Source: an uncultured Methanobrevibacter sp.
Lineage (GTDB): Archaea; Methanobacteriota; Methanobacteria; Methanobacteriales; Methanobacteriaceae
Reading direction: 5' to 3'
DNA length: 36,164 nucleotides
Assembly: GCA_900321995.1 (NCBI GenBank)
Contig: ONYG01000144.1
Span: 1-36,164, forward strand
Numbering within the stretch: the stretch's first letter is position 1; each line of letters starts with the position of its first letter. The notes below the pieces were generated by a model. It saw nothing but the letters and a program-made list of their open reading frames with translations. It had not been told where the DNA came from and did not search any database. This document shows positions 33,023-36,164 of this stretch, piece after piece. The translations under genes and the position numbers were made by a program.

Positions 33023-33787
33023 ATGAAAGATTATGAAATTTATGCTGATTTAAAGGTTCCAAAGAACTCTAATATTATTTTACGTTTGGATGGGCGTAAG
33101 TTTCATAGTTTAGCTAAATATTTGTCTTTAGAAAAGCCTTATGATTATAATTTTTCCAAACTGATGTCTAAAGTTTCTTTGGATATCTTTAATGAGTTTG
33201 CTCCTAAGTTTGTTTATACATTTTCCGATGAGATAAGCATTTTACTTGATGAAATTCCTTTTACTGGACGTGTAGAGAAATTAAACTCTGTATTTTCATC
33301 TCTTGCTTCAAGCTCTTTCACATATCATCTTTTAGAAAAGAAGGATGATTTTGATTTGGACGATTTGAATGAAAATGATAAGAATGTGATCTTTCCAGTT
33401 TCATTTGATTCTCGAGTCATTCCTATCAATAAGGAGAGTATAGGCGATTACTTTAAATGGAGACAGGATGAAGCTTGGAGAAATTGTATAAATGCCTATG
33501 GAATTTGGGCTTTAAATAAGGAATTTTCACCTCAAGAGGCAAATGAGAGAATTAAAGGATTAAAATCAAATGACATTCATGAACTATTGTTTAAAAGAAA
33601 TATAAACCTTAATGATGTTGACACTTGGAAGAAAAGAGGAATTGGAGTTTATAAGAAACACCATAAAATTGAAGGATTTAATCCAATTAAAAACGAAAAA
33701 ACAGTATCAAGTCGCAGTGAGGTTTATGTTGACTATGAATTAGACTTATTTACCAACGAATATTTTGAAAGATTTTATAATAAATAA
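33023..33787 (+). CDS. Thg1-like 3'-5' nucleotidyltransferase
   Basis: A member of the tRNA-His guanylyltransferase family. Thg1 adds G at the 5' end of tRNA-His, whereas archaeal Thg1-like proteins repair 5'-truncated tRNAs in a template-directed way. It has 254 residues with RLDGRKFHSL at 21-30 (metal ligand Asp23), KPYDYNFSKLM, YTFSDEISILL at 65-75 (Asp69, Glu70) and FTGRVEKLNSVFSSLASSSF at 80-99. All catalytic carboxylates are kept. GGTGATAAA lies just before the ATG. The JAMM gene follows by 46 bp and may be cotranscribed. Confidence 0.92.
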   Translation: MKDYEIYADLKVPKNSNIILRLDGRKFHSLAKYLSLEKPYDYNFSKLMSKVSLDIFNEFAPKFVYTFSDEISILLDEIPFTGRVEKLNSVFSSLASSSFTYHLLEKKDDFDLDDLNENDKNVIFPVSFDSRVIPINKESIGDYFKWRQDEAWRNCINAYGIWALNKEFSPQEANERIKGLKSNDIHELLFKRNINLNDVDTWKKRGIGVYKKHHKIEGFNPIKNEKTVSSRSEVYVDYELDLFTNEYFERFYNK

Positions 33788-33833
33788 ATATAATTAGCCG
33801 ATAATCATTTTTTATATTTAATGAGGACTTATT

Positions 33834-34718
33834 ATGGGATTCAGTGACTTAATCTCTAAATTAAATGAAAAGAATCAGTTTAAAAAGGTTTGCATAGACC
33901 AAACTGTAATCGATTCTGTTGTATTCTATGCAAAAAAATCATATCCTGATGAATTTTTAGCCATGTTTGATGGTTACGTTAAGGATGAGGTTCTCTACAT
34001 TAGTGGATTAGTATTCTTAGGTGGTGAACGTTCACATACAAGTGCAAGTTTCAATGACTGGCTGCTTCCTCCTAATCAGAAAATATGGGGTTCTGTTCAC
34101 TCTCACCCTGGCTCAAGCGCTAGGCCATCAAATGCAGACCTAATGACATTTTCCAAGAGAGGTCCATTCCATATAATTGTCTGTGAACCTTATTCTCTCG
34201 AAACAATGAAAGCATATGATTCTTATGGTAATCTCACAAGCTTTGAAGTTGGAAACTTTGTTGACACTGAAAAAGAGGAGATTTATAAGGATCTTGAAGA
34301 GATTAAAAAAGAGATTGAAAATCAGGAAGGGGAGTTAAAGCCATCCATTTTTGACCTTGATCAAGACTTGTCATTTTTTGATAGTGAAGAAGAGAAAACC
34401 AATAAATATTCTCCTGAATTAAATGGAGAAATGGATAATGATAGAAGATATGGGAATGTTTTTTCTTCAAATATGTCAATTCCTTTTTCAAGACATGTTT
34501 CTGATGAAGATTTAGGGGCAATTGATTTAAATCCTCAAGTTATTAGAATCGGTGGGGAGCGAGTTAATGGTCAAAGCCCTAATTTAGGAATAGTCATTGA
34601 GTTTAGGGATGGAAAACCTATCTTAAAGAGTTATACTAATGATTCTAATGATGATGAAGACTTAAATAATCAAGATTTTGATTCAAAAGAGAATAATGAA
34701 AATTCTAATTCAGAATAA
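33834..34718 (+). CDS. JAMM/MPN-domain metalloprotease-like protein with acidic tail
   Basis: A 294-residue protein. The first ~155 residues are a JAB1/MPN zinc isopeptidase fold with the full JAMM set: Glu40 (SYPDEFLAMFDG), His89-Ser90-His91-Pro92, Ser99 and Asp102 (VHSHPGSSARPSNADLMTF). Archaeal JAMM enzymes can remove ubiquitin-like SAMP proteins or cut peptides. Residues ~155-294 are low-complexity and strongly acidic (runs of E, D, N) with a short ordered island near 235-265 (GAIDLNPQVIRIGGERVNG). The start ATG follows GAGGACTT. Its substrate is unknown, and no ubiquitin-like gene is nearby. The tail may bind partners. Confidence 0.88.
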   Translation: MGFSDLISKLNEKNQFKKVCIDQTVIDSVVFYAKKSYPDEFLAMFDGYVKDEVLYISGLVFLGGERSHTSASFNDWLLPPNQKIWGSVHSHPGSSARPSNADLMTFSKRGPFHIIVCEPYSLETMKAYDSYGNLTSFEVGNFVDTEKEEIYKDLEEIKKEIENQEGELKPSIFDLDQDLSFFDSEEEKTNKYSPELNGEMDNDRRYGNVFSSNMSIPFSRHVSDEDLGAIDLNPQVIRIGGERVNGQSPNLGIVIEFRDGKPILKSYTNDSNDDEDLNNQDFDSKENNENSNSE

Positions 34719-34835
34719 TTTTTATTTTAAAATTATTCTCCTTTTTTTATTTTTAATTATTTAGTTTGTATAATATGAAACAATATCTTCTTTATTTTTA
34801 ACTTTTTTTATTAGGTTTTATTTTTTTTTAAAAAA

Positions 34836-34940
34836 GAAGTTTTAATTTATTTTATTTTTAAAAGAGTTTTTAAGTTTATTTTTTATTTTAAAAAGAGTTT
34901 TTAAGTTTATTATTTTTAAAAAAGAGTATTTTTATTATTT
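34836..34940. repeat. 29-31 bp imperfect tandem repeat between JAMM gene and serA
   Basis: Units with AAAAGAGTTTTTAAGTTTATT occur with GAG at 34864 and 34895, and a shorter form AAAGAGTATTTTTATT has GAG at 34924. A weaker copy precedes near 34836. The gap 34719-35057 holds only this and the paired hairpins. Confidence 0.65.
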
Positions 34941-34987
34941 CGAGTTAAATTATAAAATCTAGATAAAATTATAAAAAAAGAAAAAGG

Positions 34988-35020
34988 ATTAAAACTCTTG
35001 ATTTAATCAAGAATTTTAAT
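34988..35020 (-). terminator. Bidirectional terminator-like hairpin
   Basis: ATTAAAACTCTTGAT and ATCAAGAATTTTAAT pair at 14 of 15 positions around a TTA loop. On the minus strand it is followed by CCTTTTTCTTTTTTTAT, so it fits a terminator for serA. Confidence 0.6.
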
Positions 35021-35023
35021 TAG

Positions 35024-35040
35024 CTCTAAATAATTTAGAG
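35024..35040. terminator. Second hairpin next to the serA stop
   Basis: CTCTAAA and TTTAGAG form a perfect 7-bp stem with a TAA loop, 18 bases after the serA stop on the minus strand. It probably works with the 34988-35020 hairpin. Confidence 0.5.
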
Positions 35041-35057
35041 AAATTTAATTTATTTAT

Positions 35058-36164
35058 CTATAATTTAAGATAAGTAGCATCATAGACATTGTCTAATGCT
35101 TTAATTTTAGCAATAGCATCTTTGGAAGGTTTTTCATCTAATGTGAGAATCATAATAGCTTCTCCACCAGTTGAATCTCTTCCTACTTGCATAATACCAA
35201 TGTTAATGTTTTCTTCACCAAATTTGGTTCCAATAGCACCAATGCTTCCAGGAATGTCTTTGTATTTAGCAATAAACATGTGTCCTTCAGGTTTTACATC
35301 TACCCAATAGCCATTTACCTTAATGATTTTAGCTTCATGCAAGAAAGTACCTTCAGCAGAAATTTGTCCGTCTTTGGTTTTTGCAGTTACCTTAATTAAT
35401 GTGTTGTAACCTTCACTGTCATCACTTACAGCTTCAGTAATGCTGATTCCTCTTGCTTTAGCAACAGTAGTTGCATTTACAGCGTTTACTGCAGTTTCAG
35501 TAATTGGGTTTAGGATACCTTGTAATATGGTTCTTGTGAATAATTCCTTATTAGGAAGTTTGTTGATTTCTCCTTTGTAGGTAATTTCCAATTTTTTAAT
35601 TGGGCTGCTTGAAGATTGGCTGACAAAGCTTCCTAACTTGTCACAAAGTTCTAAGTAATCATTAGTTTCATCAAATTCGCTGTTGTTCATACGAGGCATG
35701 TTGATTACGTTTTTAGGCATTCCTCCTTCAAATAAGGTAATGACTTCATTTGCTACAATGATTGCTGCATCTCTTTGAGCCTCTTTAGTTGATGCTGCAA
35801 TGTGAGGGGTACAGACAATATTGTCTAATTCGAATAACTTGTTGTCTTTTGCAGGTTCTTCTTCATATACGTCGAGTCCTGCTCCAAGGATTTCTCCATT
35901 GACTAATGCTTCGTATAAAGCGTCTTCATCAATGACTCCACCACGTGCACAGTTAAAGATAAGTGCAGTGTCTTTCATCATTTTAAATTGTTCAGTGGAA
36001 ATTGAATGTTCAGTTTCTGGAGTTAAAGGAACGTGGATTGTAATTACGTCTGCTCTAGTTAATACGTCTTCAATGTCTTCGTATAATTCAACACCCATGT
36101 TTTTAGCAACTTCAGGAGGTAAATATGGGTCGTATGCAATTGCATCCATTTCAAATGCCTTACA
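35058..36164 (-). CDS. serA: D-3-phosphoglycerate dehydrogenase, partial (N-terminus outside window)
   Basis: SerA oxidises 3-phosphoglycerate to 3-phosphohydroxypyruvate with NAD, the first step of serine synthesis. The frame is open to the window edge (residues CKAFE before the first Met), so about 150 N-terminal residues are missing. Seen: the end of the NAD-binding fold (AIAYDPYLPPEVA), VITIHVPLTPETEHSI, NCARGGVIDEDAL with the substrate Arg, DVYEEEPA, and TPHIAASTKEAQRDA with the catalytic His. The C-terminal ASB domain (about 150-290 of the partial) and the ACT domain (IPGSIGAIGTKFGEENINIG) mark the long archaeal and Bacillus type. The ACT domain suggests serine feedback. No frameshift is seen. 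Confidence 0.97.
   Translation of the reverse strand, partial: CKAFEMDAIAYDPYLPPEVAKNMGVELYEDIEDVLTRADVITIHVPLTPETEHSISTEQFKMMKDTALIFNCARGGVIDEDALYEALVNGEILGAGLDVYEEEPAKDNKLFELDNIVCTPHIAASTKEAQRDAAIIVANEVITLFEGGMPKNVINMPRMNNSEFDETNDYLELCDKLGSFVSQSSSSPIKKLEITYKGEINKLPNKELFTRTILQGILNPITETAVNAVNATTVAKARGISITEAVSDDSEGYNTLIKVTAKTKDGQISAEGTFLHEAKIIKVNGYWVDVKPEGHMFIAKYKDIPGSIGAIGTKFGEENINIGIMQVGRDSTGGEAIMILTLDEKPSKDAIAKIKALDNVYDATYLKL

Noticed and set aside
1-36164. tRNA or rRNA genes
   Set aside because: I saw no cloverleaf with a GGTTCGAATCC-type arm, and no GC-rich island as expected for stable RNAs in such an AT-rich genome. A covariance-model scan was not possible here.

Overview
The window looks like the chromosome of a gut or rumen methanogen close to Methanobrevibacter (Methanobacteriales). 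It is very AT-rich, with T-rich gaps between genes, GGTGAT or GGAGG ribosome binding sites, and archaeal TATA boxes of the TTTATATA type. Gene content agrees: the YcaO/TfuA pair that thioamidates methyl-coenzyme M reductase, the iron-sulfur subunit of CoM/CoB fumarate reductase (TfrB), archaeal indolepyruvate:ferredoxin oxidoreductase (IorAB), a CofA-like aldehyde dehydrogenase, a class III signal peptide pilin, a Thg1-like enzyme, and a large adhesin-like cell-surface cysteine protease. I see no insertion sequence, prophage, CRISPR array, rRNA or tRNA gene.

Layout. 1-5.8 kb is a minus-strand block: glycyl-tRNA synthetase, a cysteine-rich ferredoxin-like protein, a TrmJ-like RNA methyltransferase and TfrB. 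A divergent promoter region (5.8-6.3 kb) leads into iorA-iorB. A minus-strand zinc-ribbon protein follows at 9.05-9.63 kb. At 10.0-12.0 kb lie a 2TM-domain protein, a small exported protein, a LytTR DNA-binding protein and a DUF3021-like four-helix membrane protein, arranged like the LytTR regulatory systems of Firmicutes. 12.3-16.8 kb holds an amidohydrolase, a universal stress protein, a chloramphenicol acetyltransferase homologue, a four-CBS protein and an unknown protein. 17.0-20.4 kb holds ycaO, tfuA and a LarE-like sulfur transferase. 20.7-24.3 kb encodes the 1219-residue surface protease. 24.4-31.7 kb carries an M24 peptidase, a flavoprotein, a TadC-like protein plus pilin, an aldehyde dehydrogenase, a tRNA-binding-domain protein and a PRC-barrel protein. 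32.1-36.2 kb carries L-aspartate dehydrogenase, a Thg1-like protein, a JAMM-domain protein and, on the minus strand, serA cut by the window edge.

Most genes look monocistronic with their own promoters. The clearest functional units are iorAB, ycaO-tfuA (perhaps with the LarE-like gene), LytTR-DUF3021 and tadC-pilin. The most unusual feature is outside the genes: many gaps hold two to four head-to-tail copies of a 16-53 bp unit. Some of these duplicate a probable promoter and ribosome-binding-site stretch (upstream of iorA and cofA). Others duplicate the last codons and stop of a gene (LytTR gene, M24 peptidase).

The best candidates for an undescribed system are the archaeal LytTR/DUF3021 module and the possible LarE-YcaO-TfuA sulfur relay. 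Both are inferences from sequence and context. All family assignments come from reading motifs, without database searches.
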